This document shows positions 10,095 to 19,160 of a stretch of 19,884 bases of DNA, in pieces (within the stretch, counting starts at the first letter, position 1; every line of letters starts with the position of its first letter). This stretch comes from Zancudomyces culisetae (Eukaryota; Kickxellomycota; Harpellomycetes; Harpellales; Legeriomycetaceae), in contig LSSK01000874.1 of assembly GCA_001969505.1 (NCBI GenBank), positions 1 to 19,884 of the forward strand. The letters run 5' to 3'. The position numbers and the translations under genes are program-made. The notes below the pieces were generated by a model. The model saw nothing but the letters and a program-made list of their open reading frames with translations. It searched no databases and was not told where the DNA came from.

Positions 10095-10178
10095 ACCGAT
10101 ACAACTAATTTAGAGAGCCGATATATATTTGCAACAAAAAATAAATAAACATCAGAGCATTACTTATTACCCGCTACA

Positions 10179-11271
10179 ATGTGTATTGTGTTTTGGAAAC
10201 TCAACCAGAACCCACCGAAAGGTTTACCCATTAAATTTATCTACGCCGGAAATCGCGACGAATTTTTCAATCGACCAACAAAGCCCATGCACTATTGGAA
10301 AGATGAAGCTGTCAAAATTTTAGCACCATTGGACATGCAGCCAGCTGAGGAACAACGCGGAACTTGGTTTGGCATAAATGAATATGGACGGTTGGGGTTT
10401 CTGACCAACTTTTATGAGGAAAAGTTCAAAACACCCGGAAAAAAGTCTAGGGGTTTGCTTGTTAGGGAGTTTTTAACGTATGGTAGAGAGGGTGTAGACC
10501 TCTTCAATAAAGAGAAAAATATTGAAAACGAACTGGATCGCGAGTTACCACAAAAAGAGGCCATAAGGGGTCTAAATATTAAGGATTATTTAGAGAAACT
10601 GAGTGAAGAGGCGGATGACTTTGATGGTTTTAACCTGGTGGTTGTTGATCTAAACAGCATGGATTCATACTATTTCACTAACCGGCACGGTACTTCGCAA
10701 AAGTATATTGAAAAAATCAGTGGTGAGGATTGTCATGGCGTATCAAACTCGCTTTTGGATCGTTGGCCGAAAGTTGAGAAGGGAAAAAAGATGATTGAAG
10801 AGCTACTTGTAAGAACTCTAAATTTTATTTTTGGTCTTTCACCACCATTTTTTATAATGGATATGCTTTTGTCGTTTATCAATTGTAGTTGGTGACTATC
10901 TAACCTAGTATAAACATATATTAAAAAAAAATACACGTTATATATAGGAAACACCGTATATCACACAGGAAACATTTGTAGAAGAAATGTTCAAGATACT
11001 AAACAACCAAGAGCCTTTCTCTGTTGAACTACCACCAACTATACCTGAGTTTAGGCACGCAATTTGTATTCCCAAGATCGATTCGTCGGGCGAAATCGGC
11101 GCAGATACAAATCTCTATGGAACAAGAACATCAATCATTGTGATTGTTGATATGGAGAATAACGTTACGGTTTATGAACGCCAGCTACACTCTAATTTTC
11201 AAAACATCGTTACCACGGATGAACCTCATGACACTGTACACACTTTTAAGCTCAACATAAAGCCAAATTAA
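10179..11271 (+). CDS. TANGO2: TANGO2 (NRDE) family protein
   Basis: Exon 1 10179-10808 and exon 2 10948-11271 join at phase 0 (GTAAGA ... TATATAG) to give 317 residues. The family landmarks occur in order. It opens MCIVFWKLN, with the invariant Cys directly after Met. NRDEFFNRPT follows, with NRDE at residues 25-28. Next come GTWFGINEYGRLGFLTNF, FDGFNLVVVDL and HGVSNSLLDRWPKVEKGKK, and near the end YGTRTSIIVIVD. TANGO2 proteins occur in the cytosol and mitochondria and have been linked to Golgi/ER organisation and to haem or acyl-CoA handling; the biochemical role is not settled. Cys2 recalls N-terminal nucleophile hydrolases. The protein is about 40 residues longer than human TANGO2, mostly through a charged insert around residues 85-140 (NKEKNIENELDRELPQKE). 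It converges on the SCCPDH-like gene. Confidence 0.93.
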
Positions 11272-11600
11272 CCCTCGGTACTTATCACTATGAGCTTGGA
11301 AAACCGTCTCAAACAAGAGAAAATTGCTGTAGACAAGCTGTCATGATATATTTATATTTATATGCATACGTGTGGGGAAGTGAAAATGGGAGTAGGGCTT
11401 ACAACCCGCATTTTTTAATTTCTTATACGTATCAACTTATTTGTAAGTATAACCAATTTGTAATAGTCAGATTACTATGTAAATGTATTATTCGAGGCTT
11501 TTTTAGCGAACTCTTTCCTTCTTTGTTGGCTTTATTTAGAAACATTTGCTGTCAACTTTGATCAGTATACATACAAAGTTAATTTGTTGGTGTGTATTTT

Positions 11601-11606
11601 TTTATT
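11601..11606 (-). terminator. Candidate poly(A) signal of SCCPDH-like gene
   Basis: AATAAA on the minus strand about 150 bases past the stop codon at 11755-11757. Confidence 0.35.
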
Positions 11607-11622
11607 GTTAATATTTGGCAAT

Positions 11623-11633
11623 AATAAAATAAA
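11623..11633 (+). terminator. Candidate poly(A) signal of TANGO2 gene
   Basis: Two overlapping AATAAA hexamers about 350 bases after the stop. This is the first clear signal on the plus strand, implying a long 3' UTR. Confidence 0.35.
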
Positions 11634-11644
11634 TCTTTTAAAAA

Positions 11645-11686
11645 ACGCAAAACGCAAAACGCAATACGCAATACGCAATACGCGAA
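11645..11686. repeat. Heptanucleotide tandem repeat (ACGCAAW)
   Basis: Six successive 7-base units start at 11645, 11652, 11659, 11666, 11673 and 11680: two ACGCAAA, three ACGCAAT and a final ACGCGAA. They are followed at once by a second 7-base pattern, CCTAAAG CCTAAAA. The array sits between the two convergent genes. Confidence 0.85.
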
Positions 11687-11754
11687 ACCTAAAGCCTAAA
11701 ACCACTCACATAAAAAATAAAGGTGTATTTAATTAACGACATGACATAACCCCC

Positions 11755-13050
11755 TCAAGCAAAAATCGATGGTGAATCGGATACTTGAAACTTGAACCCT
11801 TTGCTCTTGAGTCTCTCAAGAAGTGGCACACCCATTGAGACAGCAGGTGTACCAACACCTGGCTTAAACAACTGCGTATCAAACTGAATTTCGTCCTTGA
11901 GTTTAGAAAGTCCCAGAATGTTTCTTTTGTTGTTAAGCAAACACATACCAGACTCAAAGACATACTTACTAGTCTCGAGGTATCCTGGATCATTGGAGAT
12001 ATTAATTCTTCCATAAACTTTTTTGCTAGATTCGGGTTGCTTTTCAGACACAGGAGCTGACACTCCAATAAGTCTGAAATCCAGATGCCCATTAACTCGC
12101 TGCTCAAGTGATGGACCCTCACCAGGTTTGGGGAGCAGTTTACGAATAATGCTTCCAAATATCGGAATGTAAATTGAAGTCATAAATCCAATCACTGCGA
12201 TTGTGGTGATTATCGACCCAAAAATGCTTTTTGAGGAGCTTGTCAAAGCATAATCAAACTTACTTCCATACTTGTTAAAATGGTTGGTTCTCAGAACCAC
12301 AGGGATGTCAACAAAGGCGCTAGGGAACACACTTTGCCACCGTTTAAAGTCCCTATCATAATACACTCTAAACATTTTCAGCATCGAAAAAAGCCCAGCA
12401 ATTCCTTTTTTTCTTTCAATGTACGCATATGTGTCATTTTCAATGTTTTTCTCGAGTTTAACATCAAACATAGTCTCGATAGTTCCACCACTGGGCGAAA
12501 AGGTGTACTCGAAGAATGTTGCTTTTAGGTCACGAGTTTCCAACTTATATTTATCCTTGATCTCCTTTGTTACCATCAAACCACCCAATTCCGAGGGAAT
12601 ACAGTCAAACCCACACATCGATACTATATGCGCCTTGTTTTTGGCTGCAATCTCGGTGTATTTCCTATCCATTCGGTTAACCCATGGAAGTTCTCCAGTG
12701 ATATCACAGTAATCAGTTCCCATATTGGCACATGCCGCGACTATTGGTTCACCATATCTTGCAAAAGGTCCAACAGTTGAAATAACTACAAGGGTCTTCG
12801 AAACAATTTCAGTCAAGCCCTTTTCATCACTGCTGTCGCAAACGAACACACCCGTTTTTTTGACCTTTTGTGTATATCTATCGCGGTAGTTGTCAAGGAT
12901 TTTCTGAATTTTTTCCTCGTTTCTGCCTCCTACAGCTACCCTTAGATCCTCATTACCATGCTCAAGAAAATACTCATATACAAGTGTTCCCGTAAAGCCA
13001 GTGACCCCCCAAATTAGGATATCATATTGTCTTTCGCTAGTCTCGCTCAT
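11755..13050 (-). CDS. Saccharopine dehydrogenase-like oxidoreductase (SCCPDH family)
   Basis: Single-exon gene, 431 residues, against 429 for human SCCPDH. A Rossmann nucleotide-binding loop GVTGFTG lies at residues 15-21, after DILIW. STVGPFARYGEPIVAACA, then DYCDITGELPWVNRMDRKY (from 113) and SMCGFDCIPSELG (about 144-156), are the family's most conserved blocks. Around 277-302 a hydrophobic stretch (SIITTIAVIGFMTSIYIPIF) could dip into a membrane; relatives are found on lipid droplets and mitochondria. The true lysine-pathway saccharopine dehydrogenases have a different architecture, so a role in lysine metabolism should not be assumed. Mycobacterial relatives act as trans enoyl reductases in lipid synthesis, which suggests a lipid substrate, unproven. 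The start at 13050 is the first ATG of the open frame and gives the family's usual N-terminus. Confidence 0.93.
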   Translation of the reverse strand: MSETSERQYDILIWGVTGFTGTLVYEYFLEHGNEDLRVAVGGRNEEKIQKILDNYRDRYTQKVKKTGVFVCDSSDEKGLTEIVSKTLVVISTVGPFARYGEPIVAACANMGTDYCDITGELPWVNRMDRKYTEIAAKNKAHIVSMCGFDCIPSELGGLMVTKEIKDKYKLETRDLKATFFEYTFSPSGGTIETMFDVKLEKNIENDTYAYIERKKGIAGLFSMLKMFRVYYDRDFKRWQSVFPSAFVDIPVVLRTNHFNKYGSKFDYALTSSSKSIFGSIITTIAVIGFMTSIYIPIFGSIIRKLLPKPGEGPSLEQRVNGHLDFRLIGVSAPVSEKQPESSKKVYGRINISNDPGYLETSKYVFESGMCLLNNKRNILGLSKLKDEIQFDTQLFKPGVGTPAVSMGVPLLERLKSKGFKFQVSDSPSIFA

Positions 13051-13844
13051 TTCCTTGCTGTCTTTTGTTATCTTTTGTTGTTTATTTTTCTTTGTTGATT
13101 TCTATTAAATATTCAACAATTCGGTTACTTAGCCTTAGTTATATTAAAAGAACAGTAAAAATGAATAGGGAATAAAACAGTCCCTCAGCTATGTATTTTA
13201 TATTTGTGTCCTTTTTTTTTGGCGGAGGTTAATGTTTTTGGGTTATTGGGGGGGAAGGGATTGTGGAATTAAACATAAATCCAATAATACATGTGCATAA
13301 TCGTAAAATAAAAATTCGTCTGTTTATTAGCAAATGACCCTTCAGATAGAATGAGTGAAAAAACCCACTCTAGATGAGAGGGTACGTAAACGCACATAAT
13401 ATTACCTGAATATTAATGTGAAAAAAAAAGGAATAAAACCTGAATTAAGCAGTGCAGTGGTGGAGTGTGAATACTGAAATAGACATTGCATGCTTGATTC
13501 TACCTCTTCATCTCTGTAACAGAAGAGCACATTTTTGAGTTTGTGTTAGCCCAGTAGTATACACTTGTTAGCACTCTTCAAAAAGTTAGGTAGCTACCAT
13601 AACCAACAAGTCTTGGCAATTTTGAAGCTGTCGGGTAGGGAGAAGGGGGAGGTCCATATGAATTGGAAACATACGATTTCAAATGGCAAATGAATTATTT
13701 AGTCGCACGAAAATTGCTTAATTGCACAAAAAAAAATCTAATAAAAAGCAAAATCACACGAGTAATGAAATGGATCGATTTAAAAACGGCCCAATAAAAC
13801 AAAGAGTGATGCAATTTTCGCTTGCGTTTTTTCTTTTTTTTCAG
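13051..13844. other. Intergenic region between divergent genes
   Basis: Upstream of both the SCCPDH-like gene (minus) and the SPX-GDPD gene (plus). A purine-rich tract (AGGGAGAAGGGGGAGG) lies at about 13637-13652. A 35-codon open frame begins at 13690, but it has no donor in the phase needed to join the next exon. The missing first exon of the SPX-GDPD gene may lie here; I could not identify it. Confidence 0.4.
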
Positions 13845-13897
13845 GGAAGAAAAGCGGGCAAGTAGAATTAGCACGGATACATCAAAGCTCAAGCGAG

Positions 13898-16800
13898 ATG
13901 GCGGAGAAAAAAACGACCCAAGAAAAGCCCTGCAAAGCTGAAGGTAGTGTGTACTTGCAAAAGATAACGGGGCTAGAGTATAAAGGTTGTGTTCTCTTGG
14001 CCTATGGTATACCAGAGTACCTAAAACCTTTTCAAAGACAGATGATGCAGTGTCTATTTGGTTACCATTTCCCAATTCCTTGTTTAATGAATGTGTTTTT
14101 TGAAACCGTTTCACTCCTACCACAATTCACCCATCATCCATCACTTTAATTCTGGGTCCTAAACAAGTAAAAAATAAAAAGGCTACAATTACCTGACTAT
14201 TTTTCACGTGAAACAGTAAATAGGAAAGCACAGGCAGGAGTTTTGTACATTCTCGTTTAATAAACTAACAACCACTAGGGATTCAAAAAGCACGATACTT
14301 TTAGCTAAGTAAGAAAACCACATATCGTAACAAATCAGAAAAAAAAGGGACGAGATGGAGAAAAAATTCAGGGGATACCTACTAGTAGCAAGAAATGCGG
14401 TTTTCATAAACCGGATATATGGATTCGAGGAAGTTGGCAAAGGTTTGTAGACCTCAAATATACACTTTTTTAAATTTTCTCCAGAATGATATACACTGCG
14501 AGTAAAAAGAAGACATACCTGATTAGAATGGACGAGAAATCCTGACTAAATGTAGGGTTAATAAACGGATGCTCAAGATGGAATTGAAAATGTGTATAAT
14601 AAATAGAAGCTGTAGAGGTGAAGGAATACCTTTTGGAATTGGTAGAAAATTGGAATTCTTGGGCAAGGACTGTTATTTTAGGTGACCATCATGCTGAGGT
14701 AGCGCTTGGAAAAAAGCAGACACCAAATCTGCAGACATTGAAGGATTCTCATAGCCTGTTGAAGACACGCTGGGAGCTACAGGAAACCATTAAAGATTTT
14801 TATCAAAATCTCAGGTAATATATTTGGGCTGGATTTATGTTTACAAATAAACTAATTGTCAGTATAGATACAAATGCATAGAAATATATATATCTTGAAA
14901 AATATACGAATAACCACAGAGCATCCAAACCAATAGAAAGAATGAAAGCTCCAGGACCAAGCTACCAATCGACGATTATAACAGGATTCTGGTAAGAACT
15001 CGTATGCTTGTGCATAACCAAATTATACACTTTTTTCTGGTTATCTATTTTAGTACCATTAAATAAGTTTGTAAAGTGAACTTGGAATGATACAAAAAAC
15101 CAATATAATGTATAGTACGAAGGAAGCAGCTATATCGACAAAATCAGAAAAGCTATGGATAAGGTTACAGGAACCAGTCTTGATACAAATTTTACTGAAG
15201 CTGGAGCCAATGAAGGCTCTAATGTAGATTGTGCCAAAAGCCCAGAGTTCAGGTATATATATTTTATGTCGGACTACAAACCATTTTTGAAATACTTATA
15301 TAAATGCCATCTTAGTTATAATTAAGCCCACACTTCATTTGAAGAATGATGGATATGAAAAACTCGATGTTTACAGCATTTGTACTTAGCTTTGATGGTT
15401 TTGGTATAGAAAAAACACAAATATGCAGACCAAGGTGATTGAAGCAATACTCGAATCTGACATCCCCTCATTCGAAAAGATATCTAAAACAACTGAAAAA
15501 TGGTGGGGTGGGAGGATTGCAGGCTTCAACATTATGCAGATATGTGGTAAGCTCTTGACATCGATGCACCCTTTTGCATCTTTTTTTTTTCTCATTTTTT
15601 TAGAAATAAGGAACATGGCTGACATCGCAATAAATGATTAAATAGGACAACTTGGTGATGAAGAAATGGCCAAGGCTTTGATGAGTGAAGCAGAATGTGA
15701 TGATGCATTGTACGCTGTGCTTGAAGAAAAATATATGAATCAACTCACACCTCACGATATGTCAGCACTCTTTGGATTTTTGAAAACTGCTACTGTTTTA
15801 AAACATAAAACAGATGCTGAATCGAATATCCCAAGTAAAGCAAATCTCATTTGTAACGATCCTGTGAGAGACGCCAAGAATGGTGGGTATTCCTCAAATC
15901 CAAGTACAACTGCGGCAATAATCAATATCAGGAAGAACACTCTGAAGATGCATGGGAATAAGCGCATGTCAGTTGGTACTCCGATGAGCGTGAGTAATGA
16001 GAAATACACGAAAAATGATGCTCTTGACAGCCATTCCGCTCTTTATGAACTTGAAACACCGGTTTTTCGCATAAAAGCTGAGAATGGTACTTTTAGAGGC
16101 ACAGATTCCTGTAATACGATGATTGTTAGGGGATGGGATTCAAAAACAAATGTAAATTCTGATCTTATAATTGCAGAAAGCACTGATGATTCTGAATTGT
16201 TTATCAACATTGACTGGATAAAACTCGACAGTATTTCGTTTGAACGCAGTATGAAACTTGAAGAGGTAACCGATTCTGAGGCAGAAAATAGCTTACAAAC
16301 ATGCAGAGATAGTGCAGAATGCACTGTTCTCAAGGTAGGCGGATTCAGCCCTCTAGAAAGGTACAGGAACATGCATAATTACAAAATAGGACCATATCCC
16401 CAGTACAGCTTCCTGGGTCCTCAGTTCTTACAGGTATTTTTAGCAGGAAATTGTGGCCAGCAGTATTCTGTGGAAATCGATGTGGATATATCAACGCCTT
16501 ACCTATCAAAAAATGAGATTGGTGATAAAAAGTCTGAGGAGTTAAAATATATACAAACACATTACAATTGGCGGGTGCCCAATGATGTGACGCTTCTATG
16601 CGGACATCGTGGTTCGGGTGCAAACTCTGCGGTTGGAGGCGACGGTGTCAGATTACAGCTAAGAGAAAATACTATAAAATCAATGTACGAGGCACATCGT
16701 TCGGGGGCATCTGTGGTGGAATTTGATATTCAGCTTTCGCGTGATTCAGTTCCAGTTGTTCACCACGATTGGGGGACTGTGGTAGAGAATGGGCTGAAAG

Positions 16801-17850
16801 TACAGATAAATGATTTGACGGTTCAACAATTTCAAGGGCTGGGTAGCTGCATACAACCGCAAACCTCTGGTGCCCTGGCAGCTTCATCAAACACTAATAG
16901 TAACGATACAATGAGTAGAATACATTTCACTTTTGAAGAGCTTTTAGAGGTAAGTTCAATACTTGGAATATATTTAATCCACTCCCCACACCTTCCTCTT
17001 GATACATGGAAAATATCTGGTACCGGTCATCTTTATTAAACCTCTAATATCTACCTGTTTATAGGGTCTACCAATGGATTTGGGGATGAACGTTGAAATT
17101 AAATACCCTATCAGCGATGAGGCAAAATACTTTGGTGTCGAAAAAGCCTTTGAATTGAATTGGTATGTCGATTCTATTCTTCAGGTATTATTTTCACATA
17201 TGTTTAGGCGTTATGCTACCAAGAAACATAGCCATGAAAACACAAGTGGTGAGCACACACCTTTGAATAATGTCCCCGTAATATTCTCCTCATTCCACCC
17301 AGATGTTTGTATTCTTTTAAAGAGGAAAGTCGGCCATATATTTCCAGTGTTTTTCTTGACTATGGGTGGAGTGTATAAGTTATCCAATCCACTTTGTAAC
17401 TCAGTTGCACAGGCAGTCAATTTTGCAACTCTCCATGGGCTGTCTGGTGTAGTTTCGGATTCTGTTGCAATCACAGATGCACCATCGCTAGTGCATTTTG
17501 TTCATGCCTCTGGGTTAAGTTTGGCTACTTATGGGAGGAGAAACAATGATGCAGATTTTGTGCGGATTCAGTGTGATAGCCATGTCAACATGATTATAAC
17601 TGTAAGTTTGTTTCTATTTTTCTATTTTCTATTTCTGGTTTGACTTGACTTGGCTTGGTTTGGCTTAGTTTGATTTGTACTTTTAATAGCCATATTTTTG
17701 TTATACACAATTACGCCTAATGTGTGATTAAGGATATCAAGTGTGTTTAGGAGATTAACAACTCTGGAATAGTGAAAGTAACAAAATCATCTTTATTTAT
17801 CTACTTAGGATTCGGTAAGAATGGTAAAGTCAGTGCTGGAAGAAAAATAA
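13898..17850 (+). CDS. SPX-GDPD glycerophosphodiester phosphodiesterase (Gde1-like), 5' end tentative
   Basis: Ten exons join in frame: 13898-13943, 14224-14308, 14339-14442, 14607-14814, 14922-14991, 15116-15252, 15410-15546, 15646-16949, 17065-17601 and 17809-17850, for 889 residues. Residues to about 190 resemble an SPX domain, the inositol-pyrophosphate/phosphate sensor: a helical region (GFEEVGKEAVEVKEYLLELV), then DDYNRILYEG and YIDKIRKAMDKVTGTSL. One degenerate ankyrin-like segment follows (GFNIMQICGQLGDEEMAKALM), then a linker and a beta-rich region. The GDPD barrel is about 578-876, with intact active-site motifs: GHRG (His583, Arg584), RENT, VEFDIQLSRDSVPVVHHD and NVEIKYP. Fungal Gde1 splits glycerophosphocholine into glycerol-3-phosphate and choline. 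The usual SPX opening MKFGK is not found; the first exon is open upstream to an acceptor at 13844, so an earlier exon is likely. Yeast Gde1 has more ankyrin repeats and is longer. Confidence 0.85.
14202..14213. promoter_or_regulatory. Perfect palindromic E-box (TTTCACGTGAAA)
   Basis: A 12-base perfect palindrome around CACGTG, the core bound by bHLH factors such as Cbf1 and Pho4. I noticed no other CACGTG in the window. In my exon model it lies near the end of the first intron of the SPX-GDPD gene. If transcription starts downstream of 13943 it would be promoter-proximal instead. Confidence 0.35.
17622..17676. repeat. Simple-sequence stretch inside the last SPX-GDPD intron
   Basis: TTTCTA-like hexamers run into degenerate pentamers (GACTTGACTTGGCTTGGTTT). 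It lies just after the donor at 17602, within an intron of 207 bases. Confidence 0.5.
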
Positions 17851-19160
17851 AGCTAGGGTACACTTGCTGTTTGGTTGAGGTTACTTTTTTTTTTCATAAA
17901 AGCACGTATCTAGCCAATACTTTTTTTAAAAATCATTAGTTTGTTTATCCAGAATTTTACTTTGCATGCTTTTGTTTAATAATAAAGGTCAGTTGAATGC
18001 GAATGAGTGCTGAAAATAATGTTATATCTCTGATACTGGTGAGAAAGAGAGGAGGGAGAATGTAAACTATGTTTACGCAAAATAATTCGTGTACGTTATT
18101 AAAATGTATAAAAGAGCATTATAAATACAAAAATTGGATATCAGGGTATCAAGACAAAAAAGTAGGACATAAATATCAAATATTTTAATGTTTTCCTGTG
18201 CAGGAAACAGACCGTTTGTCATAAAGTTACACGCAAAAGTTGAACACAGGAAAGAGTGTATTTCCTTGTTACTGCGTATCAACACAAAATATATATACAG
18301 CATAAACAAACCATCATAAAGTCTATAGCTCGTGTTTTGCATATGTCACTTTTTATGTGATGTATGGGCTAAAAAAGTAAAAATACACTGGAAACCGGAA
18401 ACAGACAGTGTAAACAAAGGCGCTCGAAGAGCATTATTATAATGATAAATTATGTAAAGATGTGTATAAGAAACATGGAATACTCCTCATTATGTTTTTA
18501 TGCAAGAGCCTAGCGTGGGGGGTATAAGCTGGAAAAAAAAAACTGAAAACGAAAATTATCATTCTAAACTTTTTTTTTCCTTTCACTAAACTGGCTTGCA
18601 ATTACACAAATTAAAAGATGCACTTTGAAAAAGTGTAACCAACGCTTTTTATTTTTCCAAAACTATAATCAGATTTCAAACATGGTATTTGTTCTAAATA
18701 AACAATTAACTAAAGTTTCTAAACAAGCGAGTCAAAAGGCGTCATTTATTTCCCCATCTCCTTTTTCTACACCCTTCCCTTCCCATACATCTTATTTCGG
18801 ACTTTTGTTTCTAATTTTAATTATGCCTTTTGATTTGCATCAATTCAAAAAAGATAAAATAATATGAAGTATGCAGCTTTCGGTATTTTTTTTTAAAAAA
18901 AAGGCCTATAATAACAGTCTCCCATCCTCTCTCCTCCCCCAAAAAAAAAAGTTTAGTTGTTAAAAGCTGAGCTATAAACTTGGCACAAACTAAAATTTAT
19001 AAATGTGTGGAGATATTTTATACGTTGAAATATACAAGCACCGCCACGAAGTAAGACAATAATTGTACCATATACTTGTTCAATTAGCTGAAATAAATCA
19101 CAAGCAACAAAACAGTATAGAAATGGATATCTGAGGAAAATTGACAGAATAATTGCGAAA
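17851..19160. other. Intergenic region downstream of SPX-GDPD gene
   Basis: No supported gene. A poly(A) signal for the SPX-GDPD gene lies at 17981-17986. Pyrimidine-rich plus-strand tracts at 18750-18786 and 18918-18940 precede the GOLD-domain gene. Short open frames here have the composition of random AT-rich DNA. Confidence 0.5.
17981..17986 (+). terminator. Poly(A) signal of SPX-GDPD gene
   Basis: AATAAA 130 bases past the TAA at 17848-17850. A second AATAAA overlaps the stop codon itself (17846-17851) and is probably fortuitous. Confidence 0.45.

Larger units (their letters stand above)
7912..10178. other. Intergenic region between carrier and TANGO2 genes
   Basis: The left part is the upstream region of the phosphate carrier. 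It holds a long pyrimidine-rich plus-strand tract at 8240-8332 and a second at about 8620-8640. Between 8760 and 9830 the minus strand has several coding-like open pieces (8760-8963, 9033-9293, 9377-9618) that I could not join into a recognisable protein. The right end is the TANGO2 promoter, with another pyrimidine tract (10045-10068) and a TATA element. Confidence 0.5.
11272..11754. other. Shared 3' region of convergent TANGO2 and SCCPDH-like genes
   Basis: No coding signal. It contains poly(A) signals for both strands, 11623-11633 for plus (two overlapping AATAAA) and 11601-11606 for minus, so the two transcripts probably overlap. A heptamer tandem repeat follows at 11645-11686. Confidence 0.5.

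Noticed and set aside
10129-10323. Alternative upstream ATG overlapping the TANGO2 start
   Set aside because: Different frame; it ends early, and the frame beginning MCIVFWK is the conserved one.
13695-14123. 142-codon minus-strand open frame
   Set aside because: It covers the intron and first mapped exon of the SPX-GDPD gene in antisense; it has a Lys run and hydrophobic stretches but no family resemblance.
14918-15240. Alternative reading of SPX-GDPD exons 5-6 using the first AG at 14919
   Set aside because: It stays open for a while but meets a stop in the next exon and loses the KIRKAMDKVTG match to SPX.
18625-18867. 80-codon plus-strand open frame
   Set aside because: Low-complexity translation of an AT- and CT-rich intergenic stretch; no motif and no exon partners.
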